Shown: positions 47,768 to 60,069, counted from the first letter of the stretch. The stretch is DNA of 64,000 nucleotides from Chiua virens (GCA_019787685.1 JAHNUO010000015.1:930001-994000), one strand, 5' to 3'. Notes: generated by a model from the letters alone, not told the origin. Made by a program: numbers and translations.

Positions 47768-47963
47768 TGTTGAGTCAGACTGAGACATATACTATACAAG
47801 CCACACTCGGCCAAGTAAGCCGAAGTAGTCAGACAATATAATGATCAGTAATCATCTCAGTAATACGAGGGGCTACACGAATCAATACAGTAGAACAGTA
47901 TATAAGACTAGTTATATCTAGGGGAATAATAACTTCTCTTCCCGCACCTAATCTGCTGCGACA
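47768..47963 (+). repeat. 3' LTR of the Copia element
   Basis: 196 bp, TGTTGAG...GCGACA, identical to the 5' LTR, followed by the GTATT target duplication. Confidence 0.95.
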
Positions 47964-48830
47964 GTATTCATGTATGCAGAAAAGAAGTCGTCGAGGAGGA
48001 TGACTGATGAACATCCGATTGACGCGCGCCGTCAAGTCCAGATAGTGATTATGTGTCGAGAGTGGAAAGGGTGACATACACATGGTACCAGTGTCGACAT
48101 TTCCAACAGTGGAGTTGGGGATGATGGTAAGGTTACCGAGCGTAGCCGAACCAAGGTCTGATCAGTGCCCCAGTACTGAGATGCTGGTGATAGCTTAGTC
48201 ACACTGGCAGGAACATACATCAGCTCGCCAGTGTACTATATCACAACACAACGGAAATATGAGCACCGTCGACAGTCAAGGGCAGGTGCTCATACCGAGC
48301 TCAGATCATTGCCTCCATAAGTCAAAGTGCCATCTGATGAGATTGGGATATGTTACATGCACGCATCAATCCTGTAATAGATTCAGGAAAGAAGACGCTC
48401 GAATGATTGCGATATGGGGGGACATTTTGTACACTGATGATGTGGTATTTGCATGATATAGCGTGGAGTACACAAACACTGAATGCGTCGGAGAGAGCAT
48501 GGGGACAGGCGAGGCAATGAGGTCATCGATATTGGGTGCTGACCTCACGTAATAATATGCCAGTGCTGAACTGGACCGTTGCCCCCCAGGCTCGTGCACG
48601 AGCTGGTCTTCGCACGTAAGAGCTCAAACGGACAGCATCCATCAACAGTGCAACAAAAATCACTTCCGTCGTCGCGAACAGCCAGCCCGATTCCCCTACG
48701 ATTCATCAATACATCATCGATTCGGGTGCCTTCGCGAAAAAAAAAAAACAACAATATGCACGCTCGAAGAACTCACCTATTTCATCCACCGCATCAAAAT
48801 CTCCCGGACAACGTGCCTCCGTCCACCGCT

Positions 48831-49908
48831 TACAGACAATGTCACGCCACACCCTGCTCTGGTATAACCTAACCTTCGGGCCTGCCTCACCTCTTCGATC
48901 ATTCCCTCATGGACAAGGAACAAGAGACGGACGGGCTCATAGCAAGCATATGTGCGCAAATCAAATAGGCCGTCAATTTCTGCCGCTTCTACTTATCAAC
49001 AGTTTGCTGCCCTTGACGGGCAGAATCTCAAGTCTTCGCCGCCGGTTGGCGATCATTCACCAACGCCAATACATATCCCCGCTCTTACCGACGAGTGCGA
49101 CACCCTCGTCCTGCATGTCATGCAATGCCTCTCCGGGCAGTTGCGCCGCTTTTGCATCCGACACTCAATCCAATGTCACCCACGTTCTGGCGCGACATGT
49201 CATCCATCATCTCAGCCGCAAAGACAATCGAATATTCTATTGGAGGTGTGCTCGTGGCTGATTTCAAAGTCACCCTCGCTCGTCCCGGACAGACATTTGA
49301 CAGAAGCACGATGGTGGCAGATCACAAGACAAATTTGGAAGTGCGGGCTAGGATCGCTCGGGACTGATCAAGCAAGTCAGAGAGTCCCCATATGATGGGC
49401 AGAATAATGGCTGGACGGTAACGACACGGTGGTCAAAATAGTCGTCTCCAGGACAACAGGTAGAGTGTCGTCGACGACAAGGAAAATCTATTGTATTCCT
49501 ATCTCCGCAGTCTCGTACTAGTGGTGTACACAATGAATGAGCGGATAATGCTTTGACTGTTCTTTTTCGGGCTGATGGCCCTTCACTATTGTTCTTAACA
49601 ACGTCACACCTGGATTTGCGTCGACCGCTGCGTCAGAGTTGACCGACGAAGTGGTCATCCTTCATGCTTGACTTGGGGGATCTATTGTGCACAAACTCAT
49701 TGTTCCCGTACGGACTTCCGATTTCGACCATATTAGCTGTCGGACTTGCCAGTAGTCGAATCCTGACGACTACAGGCCTCAAATCGTAACACGCCCGTAT
49801 TGAACGATGAGTGCGATAGCAACAAGAAACTAGGTATGCAACTTGGATTATCATCCTACCGTATCGAATTGTTGGCGTTTCTCGCAACATAGGGAGGTCA
49901 GCCTTCCA
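48831..49908. other. Stretch upstream of the protease relic, nothing recognised
   Basis: Open frames at 48839-49395 (plus) are long but have no recognisable domain and no codon or motif support. The protease N-terminus could start somewhere near 48960 on the minus strand. Confidence 0.3.
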
Positions 49909-51839
49909 TTAAGATGCCACCCTGAACTCGAGTACCGCAGACTCCGCAAGGTCGTACACCTTCTCCAGCCGCAGGCCTACTGCAGATCTGCCAAGAGTAC
50001 ATGGTCAGAAATCCCGCATCAAATACGAACGTTGAATCCCATGTCAACGTGAGACCAAGAACGCACCCTAACGCGATCGAGTCGTCCAGTGTCCTCTCCT
50101 TCGCGTTATGTACAAGCCACATGTTCATGTCTTGTTGATAATTTCGGTTGTTCCCATCCCCAAAGTTTGGGAGCAATGGTTCTGGGGCGACATCTGCACC
50201 ATATAGTTTCACCTTGGGGTCATAGCTGGCAGAGGCCAAAACAATGTCGTCTATCGTAATGCAGAATATCAGACATGTCAACTGGAGGAGAAAACCGACG
50301 TATAAGACGTACGAATAAGCAACCGACTGTGAGCAACCATGGCATTTCTAACGTTCCTCAGGATGAGCGAAGCCTCGTCGTCAGGCCAGTCATGGATGAT
50401 GTTACGGAGCTAGTGGTCATTGAAACAAGAGAGCCGTCACTAACGGAAGAGAAATGAAAGAAACAGGCGTCTACATAATACACGTCTTGACCTTTGGCAG
50501 GGCTTTCTTCAAAGAAGTTGAGACTGGTGAATTCAACCTGGTTTCTTTGCAATACCTCGGGCGCATCCTTGGCCCAGACCTATGAGATGCAATCGGTGAG
50601 CAGCTTTGCATCGGCTTTTAGGAGTGATGGTCGCCTTGCGATGCAGACGAGTCAACCCAGTAATCATGAATATACCCTCACATCTTTGGCCTGAATCAGA
50701 ACTTCGGGCAGATCTTGATCGATGATCTTGAGATGTGGGTATTGTTTCGCAAGAGGGATGGAGAATGTCCCAATACTGGCGCCAACATCGCACACAGTCT
50801 TCACTTCATTCCATGGATAGTCTAAATGACGGTGTTGACTGCTGAGAAGGAAAAAGCAAACAAACAAAGAACATCTACTTACGGTGCAAAACGGAAAGAG
50901 CACCCATGATGCAGCCAACGCCTACCATAGCATGATGGTAATTCTACTCAAACGTGAGTCATTAATCCACACAATTCGGACGAAAATAGTACTTCGCGTT
51001 TCTCGGCCTAGGCTTACACTGTCAGCGTCAGCACCGTATACATGACAGGAAGCGACATACATCTTGCTTCATCCAATCAAAGAAGCTACCCTTGAAGCCC
51101 TTCTTTTCCAGTGCATAGATAAGGGGTGCCTTGTGCGGATGATAACTTGTTGCCCACTCCGGTTCTATCATTGTCTCGTACAATACTCCTGCACCTTGGG
51201 AAACATCCTCTGCCTCGATATTTGCGAGAGCGGAGACATCGCAACTCGAGAGTGTAATTAGCGAGATACGATTGTTCGCAAAGACATTTGGCTCGACTAG
51301 GATCAACAATAAGTTGCCGAATACGGGATACGAGCCCTCTGCGGAAACAAAAGAGATGGATTGTACCTTCTGTAAAACAACCTTTGGTGGCAAGGAGGCG
51401 AAGGACACGAGTAAGCTTTCCCTTCTCCAAGCTGGCCAGCTTGGCCAGCTCCTCGACGTGAAGGCCTTTCGGATAGTTGATAAGAGTATCTGCAATCTTG
51501 GCGCGAATGACAACGCGGACACACGCCCATTCGAAAGTCATTGCCAACTCGAGTGGTGTCAATTTATGCCCTTCCCTGGAACGTCCTAAACGTAAAACTC
51601 ACGTTTTGGAGTGTGTGTTGAGGCGGGGCCAACGACGCACACAGCTGCTGGCACGCCCCTTCGAGTAGCCGCACAGCTTTCTTCAGCGCCACGGTATCAT
51701 TGGCAAAGTCAATGGGGTGATGTTCCTTGGAGTGGATGGTAGGGACTTCGTTAAGGTCCTTTTTGTACTCGGCGATGGCTTGGCGAGCGGAGGTGTTGAT
51801 TATTTCAAGAAGAGCTTCGAGTTGGGCTTCACCTGACAT
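49909..51839 (-). CDS. SAM-dependent O-methyltransferase (COMT-like, Methyltransf_2)
   Basis: Exon 1 (51839-51603) gives an N-terminal helical segment (MSGEAQLEALLEIINTSA). A 55-nt intron follows. The dimerisation/winged-helix domain has FEWACVRVVIRAKIADTL, LHVEELAKLASLEKGKLTRV and LRLLATKGCFTE. Then come PNVFANNRISL, HKAPLIYALEKKGF and FFDWMKQD. The catalytic domain has AMVGVGCIMGALSV, the SAM-binding motif VCDVGASIGTFSIPL, IIDQDLPEVL, NQVEFTSLNFFEESP and LRNIIHDWPDDEASL (His as general base). It finishes MNMWLVHNAKERTLDD and LEKVYDLAESAVLEFR. Nine or so introns splice in phase; the short segment after WMKQD is uncertain. Likely methylates a phenolic or other secondary metabolite hydroxyl. 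No biosynthetic cluster is visible around it. Confidence 0.85.
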
Positions 51840-52406
51840 CGTTTACACGAACAAAGAAGGAGCAAATTGGAGGGGAAAAATACTGATGGAGACGCCCAGG
51901 TGCAATCAGTGAATGGCAGCCCATGTGAAGGTTTGAGAAGCAGATGATACAATTGGATGCTGGCCGTGGCGAGATGACAAAAATAGAAAAGGATTTGAAT
52001 TTCCATGCCGGTAATATCGAGCATGTGTGTTTTGACCATAAGACATGGGAATGACGAGCAATAGGCAGGAAACCCTGATTCGTTGGTTATCGTTATCTGT
52101 ATGTGAGTGCAAGCATGTTAAATTTGTTACCTCCATCAGAATAACATCGGACCTGCCGCTCCCCGGTGGAATATTCACCTCCCAGGATCCACTCAGGCTG
52201 GCGCTGACGCTGCTTGGAATCAGAGAATCACCATTTATCCCCACGAGAGAGCCTAGTATACACAGCCTTGACACGAACCAAAGGCGTGCTGGTAGTTTAC
52301 GACTCTTGGCAAGCAAGATAGTTTTCATCCGTCACGTGTCACGGTCACACTATTCCGAAATTAGTGATGAGTCTGATAGCAAAGCGCGCGATCCCTCGAA
52401 TGTTAG
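51840..52406. other. Intergenic stretch, nothing recognised
   Basis: Short overlapping frames on both strands without domains. It contains the upstream region of the O-methyltransferase gene. Confidence 0.35.
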
Positions 52407-53350
52407 TTACTCTAATTTGGAAAGAGGATCCGGATAGGAAAATATGCTCAAAACAAGGACTGGAGTTAAATCCATGCATTCTTTTGTCCTTCGGTCTACG
52501 GGTGCACCATGCACGCCACCTGTCTGGTCTCGCAGCAACGTCTCCATGTAAGAGTAATCTGGCTCTTCTCCCGGACTATAGACAGGAATTAACAACTTCT
52601 AAAATGTTCTGAAAGGATGGTAACGCACGCGAGGTTCTGAGCATGGTCTAAGAGTGTTCCGAGCATCGAAGGTAGTGGAGGGGTAAGCATTGAAGGGTGG
52701 AGCGCCTTCTTTGTTCACAACATTCACGAGGATCCTTCCAGCGGTACCACGGAAGAGTTCCGTGTGCAAGATAGATCAATGCATACGCCAGGGACAAAAA
52801 TATCATCCCGGGGGATATGAGCTAGGAAAATGGTCATTTTCGACTGAGTAAAAGTGCGGTAGACTCACCTGCTCCAGTTTGGACATTGATGTTCATGGCC
52901 GCAGTGAAGGACAGTGTTCCGACAGCATGTCAACGTTGATGTCGCTGTTTGCCTGGCCGATCTTCATACAATGTTGCGTGTCCGAAATCAATCAAATATG
53001 GTTCCAGCCTATTCCGACCTGTATACATGGTAGCTAAGCTGTTGAACTGGATGATTACATTCACCATTGCTCGACAAATAACGTAAATATTGTCAATGGG
53101 AAGAACTCCACCCGAGTCTCGCTGGAGATCATAGAGGGTGCTGCCAAGATATTCCAAGACAGCGAAGCCATGATCTATGGAACGGAATGCCTCAATACAA
53201 TGAGGAATTCCAGGGATGTTTCGCAAGTTAGAGTAAACTTCATGCTCGATTATACTGCGGTTGACGCCTCACTCCATCTTTATTACTACAATTTCGTCGA
53301 TGAGACAGTTTTTGGCAATAAACACGTCCACCTGCAGAATACGGTCAGGT
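52407..53350 (-). pseudogene. CK1-like protein kinase relic lacking the HRD loop
   Basis: Minus-strand pieces in order: DVFIAKNCLIDEIVVIKME (ATP-binding Lys), an in-frame TGA, VNRSIIEHEVYSNLRNIPG, IPHCIEAFRSIDHGFAVLEY, GSTLYDLQRDSGGVLP, LEPYLIDFGHATLYED (DFG), another in-frame TGA, AVGTLSFTAAMNINVQTGA, then SLAYALIYLAHGTLPWYRW and GEEPDYSYMETLLRDQ. These match the kinase core of the casein-kinase-1 group. The expected HRDxKPxN segment between FNSL and MYTGRNR is missing. An inactive remnant rather than a working kinase. Confidence 0.6.
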
Positions 53351-54330
53351 AGACAAGTCGACATGGCAAAGGTACGTACTATATCCTCCTTCTCCTGCAT
53401 AACCCCTTAGTTGGTATTTGCCATAAGACACGCAGCCAATAGGATTGCCGTCCAGTGAGCCTGCCGGGACAGTTGCTTCACAGAAAGAGGGTATGCACAA
53501 CCTATGTTGTCTTCACAGTCGCTACGCAAAGGAAGAGCCTCGGCAAAGTAAACCAGGGAGTGTGCCAGGGAGTGGAGTATATAGGAGAGTGTCCTAGTAG
53601 CGCCCCTCAGAGGTGGGGAAAGAGATGTGGAGTTTCCAAAGAATTTACCGTGACAAAAAGGCGTACTGGCTCGACCAATATGGCGATCCGATCGATTACG
53701 CGGACAGAGCCACAGGATCTGCTGTGACAGAAATTCGTTGGTCATGCACCACTCCGAATTCAGCGTGACGAACTTCACGCAGACAATTTAGTTAGCGTAA
53801 GAAGCACAAGTGCGAGCCCATGTCCTGGATCACGAGGAAACTTTACAGAGATGGTAACCTATCAAGTGAAGAGAAGTGGGAGTTGATCGGGACTCGGACC
53901 TGGGACCGTTTATCAAGCCATTAGGATCGTTCGGATTCTGTGCGCATGCGTGCGCCGCACAGTAGCCTGAAAAAAAAAAAGATCAAAGTTGTAGTCTCAT
54001 GAACAATGAGCTTATGAATATGTATCTGGCAGAAATCCCAGTGTACGGTATGATGTGGTGGCATGTGGTGACAACCAGGAGAACGTCGAGCCGCAGTCCA
54101 GTTTGCAATTCGCTATTCACTGGCAGAATGTACTCTCCACGTTCTGGAATCGATACTTGGTCGAAAACGCACCTAAAACAGAAGACTTAGTATTGAATAT
54201 TGAATGTTGAACGCTCAGCGCTCAGCGATTGGTTGGCAGGGTGATTGCAGACACAAATTATGCCTTGCAGCAGACAAGTGCTCCCTATGAATGCATGACG
54301 CGGTTCGAGTTGCCGAAATACACTACTTAC
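53351..54330. other. Intergenic stretch, nothing recognised
   Basis: The minus-strand frame 53407-53778 (123 residues, no domain) is the longest. An A-rich run lies at 53970. No feature can be supported. Confidence 0.35.
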
Positions 54331-56080
54331 TCATACACCCTCTGCAACGAGCCTCTCTGGGTTCTCGATCCAGCCCCGCCATGTCTCCACAAACGCTGCC
54401 AACTCAGCCCCTTCAACCACCCGATGATCCGCACTCCAGCTCACATCCACCTTGAGTCGTCGCTCCCCTTGTTGCTTCGCGGCGTCCCACACCCCATCGC
54501 TCACATCCCACACCCACTGGGCCCGTCCTATCGCCACGATTGCGACACCGCCCCCAGGGACAAGTACTGGACTCGCGCGCTCTCCTTGCCCGATCGCACC
54601 GACGTTACTCACGCTAACCGTTCCGCCCCGTCGTGGCATCTCACGCGGTGTCAATCCACATGGGACTTGGCGTCCTAGATATGCAAGGTGTGCTACTCGC
54701 GAAGCCAGCCCATGGATCGAGAGTGTCTGTGCGGCGGATATCGTGGGCGTGTAGAGGCCTGTCGGAGTGGATAGTGCGAGTGCGAGGTCGGCTGTGGGGC
54801 GAATAGTGAGTGTTGGTTTACCGTTCGCATTCGCATCCGAGGTTAGCGTGATGGACGAGCGGAAGAGAGGCCATTCCATCATAGAGTTAGCAAGTGTTTT
54901 AAGGAGAAATGGGAGATAGGTCAGTTTAGGTGAATGTAGCGCTCTCTGGAACGGACGGCGGGGATGGCACTGGATGAAGTGCAGATGGGTTGACCATGTG
55001 TGACGTGCGCGAATGCCTTGTGGTCGATGATGATTCAGATGGTAGGTAATGGGCCGGGATATTGGCATTTAACGTGGGCAGCAGAGCATGTATGCGCGTG
55101 AGATCTAGTGATGTAGAATATCTATGCGAGATGTCAGTATATACCATCGCCTCCACACAATACGAAACACGTACCCAAATCTGGGTATCTCGAGACTCTG
55201 GGGAATAGGATGAGAGAGATCAGCTACGAGAAGAATATGACGTACTTGTGTCATTGCTTTCCACATTCCATATCGCGTCCTGCCCAGCTCGACCACGACG
55301 TCCTTGTCCTCTGGTTGAACAACCTGACGTCCAGGGGCGGAGCGTCCTCTGGCAACGAAGACTTCAACGTCTCCCTTCTCGACACGTCCATCTCGTCCAC
55401 TTCCCGGTGCGAGGGAGGAAATATCAATGCCATGTTGACGTGCAAAATGGCGCACAGAAGGGGTAGCAAGAGCATGGTCCGATGTCGACGATGCGAACGA
55501 TGTCGATGCCGTATTCGTCGGATCAAGCGGATGCTTGTTGCCCGTGCGTGGTATGCTCACCTCCGCATCACCATCTCCCTGACCCCGTTCCAAATTCCCG
55601 TCCACTTTGCCGGCCGGATCTTGGCTCCCCTCTGGCGGAGGCGTGTGAGAGGACTCGGAGGGTAACGAACCATGTGCTTGGTCGTCGTCCTGCTCGACTT
55701 CGATAAGACACAGTCCAGCGCCGACTTTGGCAATCTCGCCTTCTTGTACCAGGAGCTGTTTCACAACGCCGTCATACGGTGAGGTGATCTCCACGCTGGC
55801 CTTGTCGCTCTGGACTTCGCATAGCGCGTCGAAGCTCTCGACCTGTGATTGCGGCTTGATGGACCTATACACACCGTAAAGGGTAAGCAAACCCGGGATG
55901 AGGTTGACGCTATACGGACCACTTGATGACTTCGCATTCGGTGATGCCTTCGCCAATGTCAGCGAGTTTGAAGGTGTGCAAGACTTTGCGTGCAGCGAGG
56001 AGGGCGTTGATCGTATGGAAGTGAGTGCGGAGGAGAGGACCACGGCGAAGGGCGCGATGAATTGAAATGGCCAGCTTCAT
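54331..56080 (-). CDS. Branched-chain 2-oxoacid dehydrogenase E2 (dihydrolipoyl transacylase), mitochondrial
   Basis: Met at 56080 starts a basic, Arg-rich presequence (ISIHRALRRGPLLRTHFH). The lipoyl domain follows: TFKLADIGEGITECEVIKW, a 50-odd-nt intron (GTCCGT...GTATAG), and FDALCEVQSDKASVEITSPY with the lipoylated Lys in SDKA. After a variable linker comes the peripheral-subunit-binding domain (ATPSVRHFARQHGIDISSLA). Two introns flank SLEIPRFG. The catalytic domain has LTYLPFLLKTLANSMMEWP, SVSNVGAIGQGE and WSADHRVVEGAELAAF (catalytic His). The stop is at 54331. A +1 frameshift lies near 54930, between the linker and LTYLPF. The enzyme transfers branched acyl groups to CoA in leucine, isoleucine and valine breakdown. 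A TATATAA motif lies about 40 nt upstream of the start. Confidence 0.85.
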
Positions 56081-56403
56081 CGTGATCACGACAGAGAGGA
56101 GTCAACACAAGATCCGGATTATATAACCCTCGAATCGGGCCGACCGGGCCCCACCTCATTCCATTTATGTAAAGCCCCTGAGCTCGTTGTATCTCGACGG
56201 AAGACGAGCGTGACAGTGTATCCGCGTGCAAGTCCGATTCCCACCACCTTCTGACCAGCGGAATGCACCCCGCTTATCAAGCTGAGGCGCTGTGCTCATT
56301 TCGGCCAGGTATGTGTTTTACTGGTCGCTTCGAGCCCACTTATCGCCCAGGTCAGTCACGGCATGCGCAGCTTACCACTGCAACAATTTTTCCCCCGTCT
56401 GAC
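56081..56403. promoter_or_regulatory. Divergent promoter region between E2 and 7TM genes
   Basis: The 323 bp separate two head-to-head start codons. TTATATAA at about 56120-56127 is placed for the E2 gene on the minus strand. Confidence 0.4.
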
Positions 56404-57656
56404 ATGTCCAACTCGAGCTGGATTCCGAACGAATCCCCTCAGACCCTTTTCTCTGAAAGATGTTGGCTTCACGGTACCATCGTCAGTACCTTCGCCTATG
56501 GGGTCGCCGCCACTTTATACTTCATGTCCTTCCATCTCCTCGTTCGCGCAAAAAAACGGATGGCGTTCAAATTTAAAACCCGCTTATTCCTGCTGCTTTA
56601 CATCACCATCACTTTCGTACTCTCTACCATCTTCATGATTTCTCTCGCGGCGTCAACACAGATGGCTTTCATCGACAATCGGAATTATCCCGGCGGTCCG
56701 AATGCGTTCGAGGATCATGTCTTCTCTATCCCCGTCGGCCAGGCAGGTAACGTGGCGTTTGCGTTGTCCTACAGTCTATCAGACACCTTGCTGGTTAGTC
56801 ACGCATTCAAGTTGGGTGATATGGTCTCCTTAGCAGGCTCACCACCTAGTCAGGTATGGCGCTTCAAGGTCATTTATCAAAGCTGCCGTTTCCCTACATG
56901 GATTGTGATGCTCTTGCCTAATCTACTCTTTGTAGGTTCAGGGGGTGAGTTCTAGGTTCCATTATTGGATGTCCCACTGGCAACTAACAGACCACGACAA
57001 AATACAGCCATGGGGATCTTGCTCCTCATCCAATTGTCGGCCACGGCGAATCCGTTCGTCACCACTGGCACCACCGTCAATTACATCCTACCCTATTTCA
57101 GCCTCGTCTTGGCTCTCAACGTCATCCTTACCATCGCCATCGTCCTTCGTCTGCTGCACTTTCGATACCGGATCACATCTGTGATGGGACCTAAGTACGG
57201 GTCACAGTACACCTCGATCGCTATGATGCTCATCGAATCGGCTGCGCTTTACTCTATCGTCTCGATCGCGTTTGTCGTCTTGTTCGCCGTCGGAAACGCC
57301 GTGTCGCAGGTGTTTTTACAGTCTTTGATTCAATTCCAGGTCAGACATTTTCCATCCGAGGAGAAAAAGGCCCATGGATGCCCAACATTTTACTGATGTA
57401 CTCCTCCCAACAGACCATCGCGATGCTTCTCATAGTGTTCCGTGTTGCGCAAGGTAAAGGGTGGACGAAGGAGACTGCGACACGTGCGACAAGCGGCGGG
57501 GGCCCCGCAAAGAATTCAGAGCTGAGCAAGATGCATTTTGCTTCACCTGATACGACGGTTTCGTTCTCACAGAGGTCCGCTGGGGAAACGCTGAGAAGCG
57601 GGGAGCCTCAAGAGCCTATTGACCACAATATCTCGGGTGACGATTCCTTCCGATAA
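56404..57656 (+). CDS. Seven-transmembrane protein of a fungal family without assigned function
   Basis: Exons 56404-56793, 56854-56944, 57008-57339 and 57414-57656 splice in phase. A short extracellular N-terminus (MSNSSWIPNES) is followed by membrane segments: STFAYGVAATLYFMSFHLLV, FLLLYITITFVLSTIFMISL, a segment around GNVAFALSYSLSDTLL, TWIVMLLPNLLFVG with MGILLLIQ, ILPYFSLVLALNVILTIAIV, and ESAALYSIVSIAFVVLFAVG. A last segment precedes IAMLLIVFRVAQGKG. The C-terminus is cytosolic and Ser/Gly-rich. The topology is receptor-like. It is not a Ste3-type pheromone receptor by sequence, and ligand or coupling is unknown. A fragment of its first exon is duplicated at about 60070-60215. Confidence 0.8.
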
Positions 57657-58040
57657 TGAGGCTGTGTAGAATTCATATGCAAGTGCTTAGCAGAGCAGCG
57701 TCATTGTACATACCAGTAGCAGATTTAAAAAATCGACAGTCTACCTTAGATTCTGGTAGTGGCCCGGGAGTCTGAACCATGATTTGGTCTGATCTCTCAT
57801 TTAATATATATTCCCTCCAAATCCTATACATTTACCTTTTTCACGGGCGCCGCCAACCTTCCCAAAAAGGACAGTAATACGCAACACCACCGGAGTGCGC
57901 TAGTAATCATCGATCAATCCTGACATAAATTGACATACTGATGTATTGACACACTATTATGTAGAATCATACATCATTATGAGAACTGCAACTGAGATAC
58001 ATAATCCCATGCCAGTGTCCTGATGTGTTACCTGTGAGAA
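57657..58040. other. Convergent intergenic gap between the 7TM and beta-helix genes
   Basis: AT-rich 3' flanks of two convergent genes. Nothing else is seen. Confidence 0.5.
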
Positions 58041-59629
58041 TTAACGCAGCGAGCCAAACTTCGCCATCGTCTTGGCCGTTATATTACTGATGACTGGGAT
58101 AACGGCTGCGATGGCGCCAATGATCATCCCCGCCCTTGGGGCCACTGAGGGGTGTCCCGAATTCGCGATTGGGCTCGTCGCAGCTAATTCGGGAGGGCTA
58201 ACCGATGGCGCACTCAAATCAGGGATCCCTCCAAACGGCCAGAGATCACCGCCGTCGGGAGGTGAAATACATATCAAGTGATCAGCATTGGAAATGGACG
58301 TAAAGCCGTGTTGAATGGTAGACTTTGAGACGGTATTGTGGTCGATCACGAAGGGAGCGGGATGTGGGATGTGGGCGGGGCAACCCGGGCTCTGTACGCC
58401 AATGAATGAAGTGTTGCCAATAAGAACGTTGTTTTCGACTGTGAATTCCTTGGCAGAACTGATGGCCATGCCATAGCCAAAGGCTCCGGTGAGCTGGTTA
58501 TCTCGCACAGTCGCACCAAAACTGACGGTGCTACCATAATGGGTGCCAAACCAGACCCGAGGACCGATGGCAATGCCGATCCTAGATCGATTTAGACGAA
58601 ATAGTCAAAAGCAGTGAGGAATAGACACACTTGATGATTATGTGCGCTTTATTGGTTCCCTTTGTCTTTGATCCTTTCGCAGGTTCAGAAGCAAACGCGC
58701 CAGCAATCGTGTTGTTAGTAACCACGACATCACTGTAGTTCCCATCGAATGGGGAGACATCCACCAGGTTGATACCTCCCAACAGTGTCTCCTGCAGGAG
58801 CATGGTCGTCAGACCCTGAGGTTGGATGTGACATGAAGAACGTACCGTCTCTACCCATATGGTATTATTCTCCACGCGGGTACCTGGGGATCCAAAGAGG
58901 ACAATACCCCCGTCCGTAGGATTGTTGACCATGTTGTTTCTGATCAGGCTGTTGTGGCATGCAACGCTGATACCATCCGCCCATTGTCGAGAGAGATCAG
59001 AACCGGCTGGCCCAATATCGTTGTTTTGGACGGTGGCATTAGTGCAAGTGAGTGGGCCTTGTGCCACGTGGAGACAAGACCAACTCCGCGGATCGAAAGA
59101 ATGGACGTATTCGATCAGCTGGTTAGAGTTAGGCCCCCCCATCTCTATGTTCGCGCCTCCGTCTATTGGGGGCGCTCCAAGCCGTGTGCCGTTGATCTGG
59201 GTCTTGTTTCAGACGGGGGAAGAAACTTAAGAAGCGAAAAGCATATCACCTGCACGTTACGCAACTTGACCCCGTCACAGTTGCCGCACGTTCCATCCAC
59301 GGCGGTAGAATGACCCTTGCCATGGCGAACGAGACCAGCGACAACAAGGGTCGCGCGGGTAGAATCCGTGGGGTACCCAGCGGTACTGATTTCTTGATTC
59401 GGCGCAGTGAAGCGAAGTGGAGCGGTGATGATGTATTGTTGACCGGGGCAGAGACTAAGAATGTAGCCGGGCCCAGACGTCTTGAGCAGCGAGTTCAATC
59501 GATGTGTCAGGGTATCTTCTGGGCCGGGGGTCTGGCATTCCGCTGTGCGCTTAGGTTTGATATATCTGTAGCAAGGGTAAGCACGGAATAAAACAGAAGC
59601 CCGCGTTGCGTATACTTCGGTAGGTGCAT
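58041..59629 (-). CDS. Parallel beta-helix (pectin-lyase-fold) secreted or GPI/membrane-anchored protein
   Basis: Met at 59629 precedes a hydrophobic segment, likely the signal peptide, but the frame changes before AECQTPGPEDTLTHRL, so the 5' end is uncertain. The rest is well defined: GPGYILSLCPGQQYIITAPL, APNQEISTAGYPTDSTR, CDGVKLRNVQ, an intron, ANIEMGGPNSNQLIEYVHSF, DPRSWSCLHVAQG, QWADGISVACHNSLIRNNM, PTDGGIVLFGSPGTRVENNT. An in-frame 54-nt intron and LLGGINLVDVSPFDGNYSD follow, then IGIAIGPRVWFGTHYG and a C-terminal hydrophobic anchor (IIGAIAAVIPVISNI) before GSLR. The repeated N-N-x-I turns typify right-handed beta-helices. Substrate, and even enzymatic activity, are unknown. Confidence 0.75.
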
Positions 59630-60069
59630 GGTCGTAAACCACAATAAGAGAAAGAACGTTGGAATGAGCAACGGGTTTAATAACAGAGCAGATCGAAAAT
59701 GCATGAGTAAAAATCGTAGAGATAACAAGAGGGCCCGGGGCCTTGATGACTGCTACCAATAATAAGGGCGAAAGGAACGCAGGGCTATCTGTGACGTGGA
59801 ACATTGTCAATGAAAGGAAGCGAACGAAGGAAGTGCCATGGTTCTGCGTGAGTTGCGCAGCGGAAACATGAATTAGAGAATAACTCATGCGCCCACCAAC
59901 GATCGATGAAAAACTTGGTGTCCCATGTCATGTTGTCCATCGAGAATATTGCTGCAGTACTTGCGTACGTGTTGAAATCGGCAAGTTCCGTCGGCTATCA
60001 CAAAGTGTTATGACGTCAATGGCAGTGCCCTCTATTTGTGTACCTGTTTAATTTGTACTCCACGTCACC

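Larger units (their letters stand above)
43254..47963 (+). mobile_element. Full-length Ty1/Copia LTR retrotransposon
   Basis: Flanked by a 5-bp direct repeat GTATT (43249-43253 and 47964-47968). Total length is 4710 bp with 196-bp LTRs that are identical by eye. Gene order protease-integrase-RT-RNase H defines the Copia superfamily. It is inserted in an exon of the aspartic protease gene. Confidence 0.95.
42909..48830 (-). pseudogene. Aspartic protease (pepsin-like A1) gene split by a Copia element
   Basis: Right part (48000-48830): AVRDDGSDFCCTVD, DGTLTYGGND, GELMYVPASVTKLSPASQYWG and, in another frame, GSATLGNLTIIPNSTVG followed by NVDTGT, which carries the second catalytic Asp. Left part (42909-43253): NTIPGAVYGSNVG, MDVTAQLVPMDQNKIWG, RYSMIVPMD, and an intron to AFDMGNNCIGFAPT ending at 42909. 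Removing the element plus one GTATT copy rejoins the exon at AYMNTIPG. The first catalytic Asp motif (DTGS) is not visible, and a -1 shift occurs near 48152, so the gene was probably already damaged. The N-terminal end is not determined. Confidence 0.6.
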
